A stretch of DNA of 64,000 nucleotides from Aedes albopictus (lineage: Eukaryota > Arthropoda > Insecta > Diptera > Culicidae): positions 373,426,706-373,490,705 of the forward strand of contig NC_085137.1 in assembly GCF_035046485.1 (NCBI RefSeq), given 5' to 3'. How positions within the stretch are numbered: the stretch's first letter is position 1; the number at the start of each line of letters is the position of its first letter. The position numbers and the translations under genes were made by a program. Positions 22,141-33,340 of this stretch are shown in pieces. The notes beneath the pieces are model-generated. The model was given only the letters and a program-made list of their open reading frames with translations. It had not been told where the DNA came from and made no database searches.

Positions 22141-23961
22141 TATGGAGACCGCTACTGCCGCGAGCAGCTTACGCTTACTCGAGACTATTGCCGAGCTGTT
22201 TGACATTATCTTTGACAATGCCATTATCGCCATGCTTGCCCTTTTGCAGGCATATTCTACGTGGCTTCCGAATTTCAGCTTATCGTCGATCATGACCCCC
22301 AATTGCTTCAGTGAGCGCTTAGAGTTGATCGTGCATCCACCTGTGGTGACCACTGCCTGCTGTTCAGACTTGCGGTTGTTTACCACCACCACCTCCGTTT
22401 TGTGGTGCGCGAGTGCCAAATGTCTCGACCTGATCCAATCCTCCACTATTCCAATTGCGTGAGTTGCTGTCAGTTCCACTTCCTCTATCGACTCGCCGTA
22501 TACCACGAGGGTAATATCATCGGCGAAGCCGACCAGCTTTACGCCCGGTGGAAGTTTGAGCCACAATACGCCATCATACGCCGCGTTCCATAGTACCGGG
22601 CCCAAGATGGACCCCTGTGGTACCCCTGCGGTGATTTTGTAGCTCCTCTCGCCTTCCTCGGTGTCATAGATTAGCACTCTATTCTGGAAGTAGCTCTCCA
22701 ATATCCGGCATAGGCTAACCGGGACTCCTAGGTGGTGTATTGCGCACTCAATGGCGGTCCAGCGGACGCTGTTGAACGCATTTTTAACGTCCAGCGTGAC
22801 GACCGCCCAATAGCGGATTCCTGTTCGCTTCTTTTGGAGCGCTATCTCGGCCGTTTTGGTTACAGCCCTAATAGCGTCCACCGTCGACCGACCCTTCCGG
22901 AAGCCGAACTGGTTATCCGAGAGACCAGAGTCATCGGGTTTCTCGGTATAGACCATGAGCCTCGACAGAATGATCCGTTCCAACAGTTTTCCGGCGGTGT
23001 CCAGCAGGCAGATAGGTCTGTATGCCGACGGGTCGCCAGGTGGCTTCCCGGGTTTGGGCAGTAGAACCAATCTTTGCCTTTTCCACCTCTCCGGAAATTC
23101 GCCTCTGTCTAGGCACATCTGCATAGCCATTCTGAACATGTCAGGCTTAGCCTTGATGGCCGTCTTGATGGCTAATGTCGGGATACCGTCCGGACCCGGA
23201 GCCTTGTTCAACTTAAGCGACTTCGCTATTGCAATGAGTTCGTCGTTCGTCACCGGGGCTACCTCGCTATGGCCGGTTTGGCTATAGGGAACGGGGGCCC
23301 ATGGTCTTGTATCGTGGCGCGGGAACAGCGTTTCCACGATCTTCTGCAGCATCTCTGGGGAGCGTTCTGGGGGTGCTGACGCGCCCTTCGTTTTGGCCAT
23401 GACTACTCTGTAGGCATCACCCCATGGGGTCGTGTTGGCTGCCTGGCAGAGATTTTCGAAGCACGCCCTCTTACGAGTCTTAATCTCTTTATTCAGTGCC
23501 AGTTTAGCCGCCCTGTAGGCCTCGCTTCGTTCAATTCTATCCTCATCGGTACGAGCCCTTTGCATCCTCCTTCTAGCTCTTAAACAGGATGCGCGGAGTT
23601 CTGCGATTTCTGGACACCACCAGTACACCGGTTTGCGTCCATTTCTGGGTAGGGATCGCCTTGGCATAGCGGCGTCACATGCACGGCTTAGGGTTCCGAC
23701 AAGATCATCGCTGGATAGATCGCCGGTGTTACTCTCCATAAACAATCGCTCCACAAATGCCGGCTTATCGAATCGCGAGGTCAGCCATCCCCGATGACGG
23801 TCGATGACCTTCGGCTGTGGCCGTCTTCCTCCGTGTTCCACTCTGTATCGAATCGCCAGATGGTCACTATGCGTGTATCCATCGTCGACCCTCCAGTCCG
23901 AGCTAGGGTTTAGACCCGGGCTCCAGAAGGTCACATCAATGATGGACTCTGCACCATACCT
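22102..23961 (-). pseudogene. R1 ORF2, end of endonuclease and reverse transcriptase
   Basis: The frame opens inside the endonuclease and includes its catalytic SDH motif (about residue 23-25 from the first Met at 23934). The RT domain follows: KAPGPDG, YRPICLLDTAGKLLE, the first catalytic Asp in LDVKNAFNSV (residue 382), GVPQGSILGPVLWN, and FADD at 470-473. The Met at 23934 is not a real start. The frame joins the upstream endonuclease across an A8 run (plus-strand T8 near 23970), where one extra base causes the shift. It ends at a second frameshift near 22102. This would have copied R1 RNA at the nicked target. Confidence 0.92.
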
Positions 23962-24484
23962 ACTGAAGGTTTTTTTTGTCGCCTACGTTCGCGACATCCA
24001 CGTTTAGTCTAGCCATAGCTTCGAGTAAGGCCCAACCTCTCGCGTTAGTCAAGCGGCTACCCCACTCAATCGCCCAGGCGTTGAAGTCTCCACCGATGAC
24101 CACGGGACTCAATCCCACCATTGCGCTTGTTAACGATTCCAGCATAGACGAGAACTGGTCTATCGTCCACCTGGGAGGGGCATAACAACTGCAGTAGTAT
24201 ACCCCTTTGATCTTCGCTATTGCGAAGCCCTCGTGCGACGTGGAAACTATTTCCTGGACCGGAAAACGACCGGTTGTACAGATCGCCGCTAGCTTGGCCT
24301 TATCCGCTACCCAGTTTCCGTTATCGGGAGGGATGCGGTATGGGTCCGATAGTAGTGCGATGTCTGTACTTGACTCCGAGACTGACTGCCATAGCAACTG
24401 TTGTGCAGCTTCACAGTGGTTCAGGTTTAGTTGTGTAACCTGCATTATCGTTTGGAACTTCGACCTCCTCGCGTGCCTGGACAT
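23960..24484 (-). pseudogene. R1 ORF2, N-terminal APE-type endonuclease part
   Basis: The frame begins at the ORF2 Met near 24484 and holds LNLNHCEAAQQLL (the N-terminal metal-binding motif), SDPYR, and GDFNAWAIEWGS. This is the apurinic-endonuclease-like domain that nicks target DNA. It breaks at the A8 homopolymer after VANVGDKK; the sequence that should follow is in the next frame. Its start overlaps the end of ORF1, as usual in this clade. Confidence 0.9.
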
Positions 24485-25372
24485 TTAGGCCCGCCCGTCG
24501 TGTGGCCCTTGTTCGCCGTGCAAATCAGGCATTTTGGTGCAGAGTTGCACTCCCTGGCGATATGGCCTTCTACTCCACACTTCCTGCAGAGCTTACTCCG
24601 GTCTGGGCCTTTGTATGCCCAGGACTTATGCCCTTGCTCAAAGCACTTGAAGCTCGTATACGCTGAGCGGGCACACTGACCAAGCTACCTTGATCTTCCC
24701 GACTAAAATCGCCTTATTCACATCCCCTACGGGGAGTTTGAACGCGGCAGCGTGACAGCCGGACCCTTACGCAGGCGGATCGATGCACTTGGTACATCTA
24801 TCTCACGCTGCTGTTTGAGTGCGGCTGCGAGCTCTCTGCGAGCTCTGCGTCGGTAATCTCGTCCAGGTTTTTACACTGGAGAGTTGCCTCCGCCGTTAGG
24901 GCTCTTACCTGCACCTTTTCGCCAAGTACCTCTTGGGCTAGTGCTTTGTAGGAAGTACCTTTATTGGCTGCTTCCTTCTTCAGCACTAGCATCATCTCTC
25001 CCGCCCTGGTGCGCCGGATGCTTTTTACATCCGCGCCCAACGGTGAGAGACGATTCTCGCCTCGCATGGCCTTCAGCACCTCGGCGTATGTGTCTGCCTC
25101 GGTTTTGAAGACCAGCGCGTCACTTCTCGCTCGTTTGCGGGCTGGTTTCGTAGTTCTCACCTTATTCTTTTTTCCTACCGTAATCCAAGGGTTCTCCTTC
25201 CCTTGGTCCGGTTGGCCTCCGTTCTTCCTCTGGTTGGCTTGCTGGGGCTTGGTTTCCCTGCCCCTTGCGCGCTTCGCAACCGGCTTAGCAGCCTGATTAC
25301 CTACGCTAGTCTTCACCTTCTCTTTCTGCGGCTTTGCACCCGACTCTGCCGGACGCTGATCGGCTACACGAG
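24484..25372 (-). pseudogene. R1 ORF1 (Gag-like), several frameshifts
   Basis: A 172-codon frame (24798-25316) is Lys/Arg-rich at its start and reads on to the frame extending to about 25372. Downstream, in other frames, lie VGKIKVAWSVC (near 24690) and the zinc knuckles around 24490-24630, including CRKCGVEGHIARECNSAPKC. These are RNA-binding knuckles of R1 ORF1. At least two frameshifts separate the parts, and stops lie in the 24700-24800 stretch. The ORF1 product would coat the element RNA. Confidence 0.85.
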
Positions 25373-25565
25373 CGGGCGGACAACCATCAGCAAGGATCTG
25401 AAACAGGGCCTGCTGAAGCTCCGCAAATCACTGGCTCTGGCCAAGAAGGAGTACGACCTCCTGGTGGAAGAGCGAAGTGCTGCTGATGCGAGCAGGGAAG
25501 AGCGGTCCACCCAAACGGACAACTTCCTCCTTGCTGAGCCTTCTGTTATCGTCATATTTGAATGA
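25373..25565 (+). pseudogene. Inverted 5' fragment of R1 ORF1
   Basis: On the plus strand the frame reads ISKDLKQGLLKLRKSLALAK, then an acidic/basic coiled-coil-like stretch and EERSTQTD. This is the kind of sequence found near the N terminus of R1 ORF1, and it is in the opposite sense to the rest of the element. The sense switch is near 25373. The segment stops at 25565 without a natural end. The arrangement is what twin priming is known to produce in L1 elements. Confidence 0.65.
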
Positions 25566-26141
25566 CTTCTAACATCGATAGCTTAGGCATTAACTACCAT
25601 GCGCCTCCATGTGTTTCTCAATCTCCTTGGCCATGAAATTATTCCTTTTTATTACTGCACATCAATCTCCACCAGTTTACATGGCATTCCTTCAGAGATT
25701 CCTTAAATTCCTTTGATGATCGCATAAAGAACTCTTCTATTTGATTAAAATTTGCTCCAAAAACTCCTCCAGGGAAATTGCTTTTGAGGTCCCATACAAA
25801 AAGTGTGGCATAGGGGGAGGGGGGGGTGGTTGTTGAAAAACGTCGATTTTTGCGTGACATAATTTGTGTATCACCCCTTTATGGTTTTTTATCCACTAAC
25901 CTTTCAGACATTTTGCAAAAATATCTTTCAAAAATTCCTCCAGAAGTATCTCCAAGAGCTCTTTCAGGGTTGTTCCAAATCATCCTCCAGTAATCCCTCT
26001 AGATATTTCCTCCAGTATCTTTGTTTGCAATTTTTCATGGATTTTCGGAGGTTTTTTTTCCAGAAGCTTCCTTCAGATACAATGACACATATTGCCCATT
26101 TTATTCGCACTTTACCAGATTTGCTGGTATGTCTGAATTAT
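25566..26141. other. Spacer with a G-rich repeat and 12-bp repeats; no gene
   Basis: At 25740-25880 is a repeat with G5-A-G8 and the words AAAAACGTCGATTTTTGCGTGACATAA; a looser relative lies at 34500-34620. From about 25910 the complementary-orientation 12-bp repeat (TTCCTCCAG type) begins and continues to the BEL insertion at 26390. Confidence 0.6.
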
Positions 26142-26252
26142 ACTGGAAAAACTTGTAATTAGAAGGCACGAAATGTTGCTAATTGACAAATAGATAGATG
26201 AAATTTGTCAATTAGCAACATTTCGTGCCTTCTAATTACAAGTTTTTCCAGT
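26142..26252. repeat. Perfect 111-nt hairpin with 50-bp arms
   Basis: Positions 26142-26191 are perfectly inverted at 26203-26252, with an 11-nt loop AGATAGATGAA. Arms begin ACTGGAAAAACTTGTAATTA. The flanks are 12-bp repeat DNA. It could be a tiny MITE or an RNA hairpin gene. Perfect pairing is more like a transposon or an siRNA source than a conserved miRNA. Confidence 0.9.
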
Positions 26253-26395
26253 TTCCTTCGGATTCACTTCATCAACATTTAATTCAGAAATTCCTCAAGG
26301 TGGACTTTAAGAAATTTTTTCATGGATCTCGGAAAATTCTCCAGCATTTTTTTCCATAATTTTCTCCAAAAGTTTCTCATTAAATTATTCTAGAT

Positions 26396-26822
26396 TGTTA
26401 GCCACAACAGCCCCAACCATCCCTATGCAAAACCAACACGAACGTTTCAACGATATAATGCAGATCTAGGTAAGACAAAACAGATAAAAAACAATAACAA
26501 ACGTTTTCGAGGTGATGTAGGCAGTGTTAAGTGAGGCAATCGTTTGTAGGTTTCTAATTTGTAATTTAAAGTGAATTATTATCTTGCCTAACATTAACTG
26601 AATTATACTTATATGCTAATTTGTAGGAGTAAGCCTAAAATACATCAATTTGTTGCTATTAAGGTCAGAAGCAGGTCGGAGACTGAATTGTAAGTGCAAC
26701 GTATATCAATCCTAACTGTAAACATACCTAAATACATTATATGTTTTAGCTTTAAGCTGATTATCACCGAATCGGGAGTAATTTAATATCTGCTGGAAGA
26801 ACTCCACCAACCTTTCGCAACA
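26396..26822 (+). repeat. 5' LTR of the gag-only BEL element
   Basis: This 427-bp repeat equals 31625-32051 apart from one base. As the 5' LTR it should contain the promoter. The sequence after it (AACTTAAAGAATTCAACCGG) does not match a tRNA 3' end that I recognise, so the primer is unknown. Confidence 0.93.
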
Positions 26823-26850
26823 AACTTAAAGAATTCAACCGGAAAACAGG

Positions 26851-28389
26851 ATGAATTTTCTGTCGAATGTGCGACAAACCCGGTCACAGACGAGGGCCCA
26901 GCAGGTGAATGCTAACCTCAACGTTAGTGACAACGGTATGGCATCGAGTAAGCCGCCGGAGGAATCAATGACCGGCATAGACGGAGACGGTGAGTTGCGA
27001 GAATGTGCTGGTTGCGATCGGCCAAATAACGCCGAGCGATACATGGTGCAGTGTCAGAATTGTAATCATTGGTATCACTTTACTTGTGCTAATGTTAACA
27101 CCGCCACGGTGCGCTCGTCCAGTTATCTGTGTGTATTATGCGTACCTGGAGAAGTTTGTGGGGCTCTGGAACCAGCACCGAGCCAGTTTAGTGGTATTTC
27201 AAGTACGTCCAGCACTCGTAAGGCGAAAGTAGACCGCGAACTACAACGTCTGGAAGAGGAGCAGAAGTTGCTTGAGGAATTGAACCGGGAGCGAATTGAA
27301 AAGGAGCGCGCATTGAACGAACGGGAACTTCTGGAGCGGCTAGAGCGTGGCAAGCAGTTCATTGCTCGGAAGCATGAATTGCTCAGTCGACACGACGAGG
27401 AGGAAGGACGAAGTGTACATAGTATACGGAGCAGTCGACACAGTGAGAGACGAACGGAGGATTGGGTCAGGCAGACGAGGACAACCGAGATTTCTGGTGA
27501 GGTAGTTAGTGGAGAGACAGTCGCGCCGGCGTCTGCAAGCGCTAGTAATGCTGTTGGAGATGCACTTCTAACGGAACTGCAGGGAGAACACCCATCCTCG
27601 ACACCGATAAAGACTGTGGCATCTGCAGTGACACCTTTCGTAGACGACAGGGCAGAAACGGAATCAGAGGAGAAATCGATTCCGCAGACCCTAGGAAGCG
27701 TTACGATTGGTGAGGACTCTGAGGATTCACTTGAAGCGAGAAAGCGAGAAAATCGTCCGGTCAACCTACCATATGTGGATCTTCAGCCGTATGCAGATCT
27801 CCTCGAGGTTGAGGAAGCGGCTCCAACTTCCGGCCCGGTTTTAAATGCTGGAGCAGTGCCAAAAATGAATCGCTTCAGCGCCCAATGCTACAAACGTTGG
27901 AGCGTTGAAACTGGAGAACTTCGGAAAAAGGAGCTACATCTGCAAAGACAAGTCGAAACAGAACAAGTCATTCAGGATTTGATGACAAAACAGCAGTCGG
28001 ACATAGACGCAAGGCGGAAACGAGAAATGGAATTGGTGAGCCGGATAAAATATCTTCAATTGCAACATGCGACTGAACTAAAAACTGTTCGAGAAACGGA
28101 AGTAAGATTGAGAGCACAACTCAAACAACGAGATCGTGAGCGGATTGAGCTAGAAGGTCAGGTAGAGACATTAGGGAAGATACTTCGCGAGGAAAGGGAA
28201 CAAATGCGCACTATGGAAGTAGAATTGCGGGGCCAACTCCAAGAACGCGATCGAGAATCTGAATCATTGCAGCGCACAGTGGCTGATTTCGTCATTTTAG
28301 CGCGCTTAATTAATAACTTTTTTACTATGAAGTTTAGCGTCATGGTGTCTTCGGGAAAGTTTTTCACTATAATAAGGAGCTTCTTTTGA
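26851..28389 (+). pseudogene. BEL gag, N-terminal half with PHD finger
   Basis: The start ATG lies 29 bases after the 5' LTR. A C4HC3 PHD finger is complete: Cys52, Cys55, Cys68, Cys71, His76, Cys79, Cys94, Cys97. A PHD-like finger at the Gag N terminus is known from mosquito BEL elements. Long charged coiled coils rich in Glu/Arg/Gln follow (about residues 120-185 and 360-475). True gag coding ends near 28276; the last ~37 codons come from the terminal inverted repeat of the inserted fold-back element, ending in a stop. The protein is therefore a truncated fusion. Confidence 0.85.
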
Positions 28390-30116
28390 GCTTCTGTGAA
28401 AAATGATCAATACCCCTAAAAGTGAGATAGAAAAATTATTTTTTTGAATTTTTCAAGATACGAGGTTGGGGTCTTCACAAAAGTTGTAGAAAATGTTGTT
28501 TGGAGCAACTTTGCCCAAGACACCAAGATTGTAACTCCGCTACTTTTCAAGATACGTTACGTTTTCTTTCATCAGCTCCTTGAAAAAGGTTTTTGCGCAA
28601 TAACTTTCTAAAATTGATTCTACAATTTTCTCATGTTCTACAAAGTTATAGATAATAGAAAAACACACAACTTTGCCGAACATGACATCCCGCTAATTCC
28701 AAAATTAAAATAGTTATAACGGTTTTTATAGTTTTTGGGCCATATTTCAAGCATATATAACTTAGCTATAGGCAATTATATGCAAATTTTCTTTTACGCA
28801 TGTGAAAGTACATGTAATTGCCTCTCTTAGAAAGCCAAAATCATCAAACTGTAAGAAACTGTAAGATGGTTTTTGTATAGAAACTTACATCCAATTATGT
28901 TACTTTTATATGGGATTTATATATATTTTCAACATATTTATTTGACATTTCATGTCAGCTTGCATTTTTATTGTTATTGTAAGTGTGCGTTAATATAAAG
29001 AAAGGTTTGTTGTATATTCTGGATCATTCATGAAGTACGTTACATAAAAAACTGCTTCTATTTTCTTACTAACTCACAATGCTCCACGTAGTCCACGCAA
29101 AGAGCGAATGAAGCGCCATTTCTTTAAAAAATCCAAACCTGCGCGTGACATATTCTGTCAACGCTCTCACTAGTACATATCTATGTCTACATTGGTTATA
29201 GTAAATTATAAATCTTATTGCACTTCAAAGCAAGTTGCTGTCAAATCGTGATCCGACGAAAGAAGTTTCACTTTATGCGTTTTTACGCGTGGAATACGTG
29301 GAGCATTGTGAGTTAGTAAGAAAATAGAAGTAGTTGGTGAGTTTTTATGTAACGTACTTCATGAATGATCCAGAATATACAACAAACCTTTCTTTATATT
29401 AACACACACTTACAATAACATTAAAAATGCAAGCCGACGTGAAATGTCAAACATATATGTTGAAAATATATATAAATCCCATATAAAAGTAACATAAATG
29501 GATATAAGTTTCTATACAAAAACCATCTTACAGTTTCTTACAGTTTGATGATTTTGGCTTTCTAAGAGAGGCAATTACATGTACTTTCACATGCGTAAAA
29601 GGAAATTTGCATATAATTGCCTATAGCTAAGTTATATATGCTTGAAATATGGCCCAAAAAACTATAAAAACCGTTATAACTATTTTAATTTTGTAATTAG
29701 CGGGATGTCATGTTCGGCAAAGTTGTGTGTTTTTCTATTATCTATAACTTTGTAGAACATGAGAAAATTGTAGAATCAATTTTTAGAAAGTTATTGCGCA
29801 AAAACCTTTTTCAAGGAGCTGATGAAAGAAAACGTAACGTATCTTGGAAAGTAACGAAGTTACAATCTTGGTGTCTTGAGCAAAGTTGCTCCAAACAACA
29901 TTTTCTACAACTTTTGTGAAGACCCCAACCTCGTATCTTGAAAAATTCAAAAAATAAATTTTCTATCTCACTTTTAGGGGGATTGATCATTTTTTACAGA
30001 AGCTCAAAAGAAGCTCCTTATTATAGTGAAAAACTTTCCCGAAGACACCATGACGCTAAACTTCATAGTAAAAAAGTTATTAATTAAGCGCGCTAAAATG
30101 ACGAAATCAGCCACTG
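28277..30116. mobile_element. 1.84-kb fold-back element inserted in BEL gag
   Basis: The two halves are inverted copies: arms of about 820 bp (28277-29095 and 29298-30116) at an estimated 96-97 percent identity, around a ~200-bp spacer. Ends read CAGTGGCTGATTTCGTC and the complement. The target TGCAGCGC appears on both sides (8 bp, or 9 bp with one mismatch), which fits a hAT or MULE transposase; long arms favour a MULE, CAGTG termini favour hAT. No transposase frame is present. A transcript would form an ~820-bp duplex. Confidence 0.93.
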
Positions 30117-31537
30117 TGCAGCGCCAACTTGCAGAACTACGAAGTGAAGTAAAAGGCCTGCGCAGCAGAGAACAGCATCTACAATCCCAAAACGAAGCAG
30201 CTCAACAGCGTGAACATAACGCAATTCGACTGCGGAATGAAGCAGAGAAGCAGTATTGGGACCTGCACGAAGAGATAGAGCAAATTATCAGTCAAAACGA
30301 TGATCGATCAACAGATGGCGATTGTTTTTCATCATTACCTCCACCTCCAGCATCATGGATCGGAGTAACAGGTTCATCTAATACGGGAATCCATCCTCCA
30401 CTGGTTACAGTTGATGATGGTGGATTTCTGAACCGTCAACAGGAATTCCTTGCGCAATATGAAGTCGCGCCTTTGCAGAATACAAGCAGTTCCATGCCGG
30501 GAAGTCATTTGCATTTGCCATCGCAATTAGGCAATGCGAGTGGTTATTTCGGACCTTCACCTCAACAGTTAGCTGCTAGACAAGTGGTCATTAAGGAATT
30601 GCCCATTTTCTCTGGCGATCCTGTCGATTGGCCGCTGTTTATAAGCAGTTACCAGCATTCAACAGAGGCTTGTGGGTACACCGACTCGGAAAACCTTTTG
30701 CGCTTGCAACGTTGTTTAAGAGGCAATGCAAAAGAATCCGTCAGCAGTTTCCTACTGCATCCATCAACAGTTCCGCAAGTTTTGTCAACACTGAAGCTGT
30801 TATATGGGCGTCCGGAACAAATTGTAAACAATATGATCGCAAAAGTTCGAGCAACTCCACCTCCCAAAGCAGATCGGTTAGACACGCTTGTCAGTTTTGG
30901 CTTAGTCGTCCAAAATCTGTGCGGGCACCTTAAGGCAGTTGGTTTACAGAGGTATCTCACAAACCCAATCTTGCTGCAAGAGCTGGTTGATAAGTTGCCA
31001 ACAACGGTAAAGTTCAACTGGGCACTTTATCAGGAACAGGTTCCTATTGTAGACTTAAATGTCTTCAGCGATTATATGGCAAAAATATCTTCTGCTGCGA
31101 GTGGCATAACACAACTTGCCAACATGCCTCAGAATTGTTTCAAAGATGAACGAAATAGACCGAAAGAAAGATCTTTTGTCAACATGCATGAATCCTCGGG
31201 ACAACTGGGTACGAGTAATCGTGAAGATGTAGAGAAATCTGTAGCCGATGAACGGGTACAAAAGGGAAGAGAACATCAGAGTAAGTGCTCAATTTGCAAT
31301 GAAGACAGTCATCAAATTGGCAGCTGCACGGCATTCGATGCACTTGATTTGGATGGCAGGTGGGAAGCAGTGAAGATGCACAAACTTTGTGCTCGCTGTC
31401 TAACGTCACACGCGCGGTGGCCTTGTAAAGGACAAATATGTGGAATCGATGGTTGTCCAAAGCGGCATCATCGTATGCTACACTACACGCCGGCAGCTAC
31501 TGCTGATTACCAAAGCGATAGTTACAGTTCATCCTAG
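30026..31537 (+). pseudogene. BEL gag, C-terminal half with DUF1759-like core and zinc knuckle
   Basis: The first ~30 codons of this frame are fold-back sequence; gag proper resumes after 30116 with a coiled coil (QRQLAELRSEVKGL). The core around residues 190-330 (ELPIFSGDPVDWPLFISSY, LLRLQRCLRGNAKESV, TLKLLYGRPEQIV) matches the DUF1759/BEL Gag family. The end carries CSICNEDSHQIGSC and LCARCLTSHARWPCKGQICG with RHHRMLH, the knuckle that binds RNA in BEL Gag. The gag reading frame is the same on both sides of the insertion. A stop at 31537 ends the protein where pol would normally continue. Confidence 0.88.
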
Positions 31538-31624
31538 ACTTCGGGTTTTAACGAAATGGGCTGTGTTAGACTATTTGTGCTTTGTGACGCTGAACCGGAA
31601 GTTAAGGCGACACGGGGGGGAGAA
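31538..31624 (+). other. Deleted pol region and polypurine tract of the BEL element
   Basis: Only 87 bases separate the gag stop from the 3' LTR. They may be the extreme end of pol. ACGGGGGGAGAA directly before the LTR is a good polypurine tract. Confidence 0.6.
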
Positions 31625-32051
31625 TGTTAGCCACAACAGCCCCAACCATCCCTATGCAAAACCAACACGAACGTTTCAACGATATAATGCAGATCTAGGT
31701 AAGACAAAACAGATAAAAAACAATAACAAACGTTTTCGAGGTGATGTAGGCAGTGTTAAGTGAGGCAATCGTTTGTAGGTTTCTAATTTGTAATTTAAAG
31801 TGAATTATTATCTTGCCTAACATTAACTGAATTATACTTATATGCTAATTTGTAGGAGTAAGCCTAAAATACATCAATTTGTTGCGATTAAGGTCAGAAG
31901 CAGGTCGGAGACTGAATTGTAAGTGCAACGTATATCAATCCTAACTGTAAACATACCTAAATACATTATATGTTTTAGCTTTAAGCTGATTATCACCGAA
32001 TCGGGAGTAATTTAATATCTGCTGGAAGAACTCCACCAACCTTTCGCAACA
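31625..32051 (+). repeat. 3' LTR of the gag-only BEL element
   Basis: 427 bp, TGTTAGCC to CGCAACA, followed by the CTAGAT duplication. Confidence 0.93.
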
Positions 32052-32057
32052 CTAGAT

Positions 32058-33340
32058 ATTCCTCTGAAGCTCATGATTCTCAAGAAGTTCCTCCAGGTTT
32101 TTCTCGACGGATTTCTCCAGTTACTCCCTCAACGATTTTTTCTGATATTGCTTCAATGAAGTTTTTTACGGAATCTGGTCATGAAATTTTCAATCATTCC
32201 TTTAGAAATTAATTCAGGTTACCTTTGAAGAAATACGTTAATATTTTTTTTTAATTTCATCAAATATTTCTGTTAAAATCTGTGGAGAAATATCTGAAAG
32301 AATTCCAGGGAGAATCTGTAAAGGAATCCACAGGAGGAATTTAAAAAAAAAACCTTCTATAGATTTCTTTGGTAATCCTTGACGAAATTCATAAAGGAAC
32401 CCTTAGAAGAAAATTTCAAGAAAAAAATCTCAAAATTCAGATAATTAAAAAAAAACATCAATGATAAAATTTCTGGGGTTATTTCTTGCTGACATTTATG
32501 AAGATTCTATGAACTACTGAAGGAGTCTTTAGTGACATTTCTGATGGAATTCCTGGATAAACTTTAGATGAATCCTCGGAGGAATTTCTGAAAGAATCCT
32601 TGGAGGAATTTTGGAAAAAAGTCTATGCTTAATTCCTGTAAAAATCCCTGAAGATATAACAAATCCCTGGAGGATTTTTTGGAAGAATCCCACGGAATTC
32701 TCGAAAGAATTCAAAAAAGAGTTGCCAAAGAAATTTCTAGAAACTCTTCCTCAGAAGCTCTTGGGCCTATCCATAAACTACGTAGACTCTTACGGGGGGA
32801 GGGGGGGGGGTGGAGGGGTCTGGCCAAAGTCTACGCTACATACAAATTTCGAAAATTTTGTATGAACAAAAGTCTACGAAGGGAAAGTGGGGGGGGGGGG
32901 GGGGTCTGAGATGGCCCAAAATTAGTCTACGTAGTTTATGGACAGCGCATTGTTGGAATTTCTATAAAAATATCAATAAATACGTTGAAAAATTCAAGAC
33001 ATTTTTTACTAAATTCATGGAGAATTTTCTGTAAGAATTTTCAGAGAAATTCGTGAACGTATTTATAAAGGAATCGCTGAAAGAATGGCTGGATAAACTC
33101 TGAAATTTGTAGAAAGATTCCTAGACAAATCACTTGAAAAATTTCCAAAGAAATGTATGTACAACTTCCTAGGAATTGTATCTGAACAAATTTCTGAATT
33201 TCTTAAAGAATCCGAGTGGAACTTCCTAAAAGTACCCAGAAGGAATTTCTGGTAAAATACATGGAGGAATACCCAGAGGAGCTCATGAAGGAATCTTTTT
33301 ATGAATTTCTGCATAAATCTCTGGAAGAATATCTGCTGGC
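32058..33340 (+). repeat. 12-bp repeat domain, switching to purine-rich orientation
   Basis: From 32058 to about 32200 the TTCCTCCAG orientation continues the domain interrupted by BEL. From about 32270 the units read GGAATTTCTGAAAGAATCC, the other orientation. A MITE at 32770-32942 interrupts it. Strongly degenerate. Confidence 0.75.
32770..32942. mobile_element. 173-bp MITE with G6, G10 and G16 runs
   Basis: Inverted termini TCCATAAACTACGTAGACT bound it. Inside are G runs at 32794-32799, 32801-32810 and 32889-32904 and a central palindrome around CATACAAATTTCGAAAATTTTGTATG. The G runs could form G-quadruplexes. Confidence 0.75.

Larger units (their letters stand above)
21230..25565 (-). 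mobile_element. R1-clade non-LTR retrotransposon, broken, 5' segment inverted
   Basis: ORF1 with zinc knuckles and ORF2 with endonuclease, reverse transcriptase and a C-terminal CCHC-like finger are present in R1 order on the minus strand. ORF1 and ORF2 overlap near 24484. ORF2 has at least two frameshifts and ORF1 several, so the copy is dead. The 3' untranslated part ends near 21230, where a T8 run on the plus strand may mark the tail. At about 25373 the coding sense switches strand, see the separate entry. No target duplication was found. Confidence 0.9.
26390..32057 (+). mobile_element. Young BEL/Pao LTR element carrying only gag
   Basis: Direct repeats of 427 bp (26396-26822 and 31625-32051) begin TGTTAGCC and end CGCAACA, and CTAGAT flanks both sides (26390-26395 and 32052-32057). 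The LTRs differ at one site that I can see (T in the left copy, G in the right, in TTGTTGC(T/G)ATTAAGG), so insertion is recent. The interior holds a gag with PHD finger, DUF1759-like core and Cys/His knuckle, but no protease, RT, RNase H or integrase: the right LTR begins 88 bases after the gag stop. It must depend on a full-length relative. A later fold-back insertion splits gag. Confidence 0.93.

Noticed and set aside
27123..27764. 213-codon minus-strand Ser-rich frame
   Set aside because: Antisense shadow of the BEL gag coding sequence.
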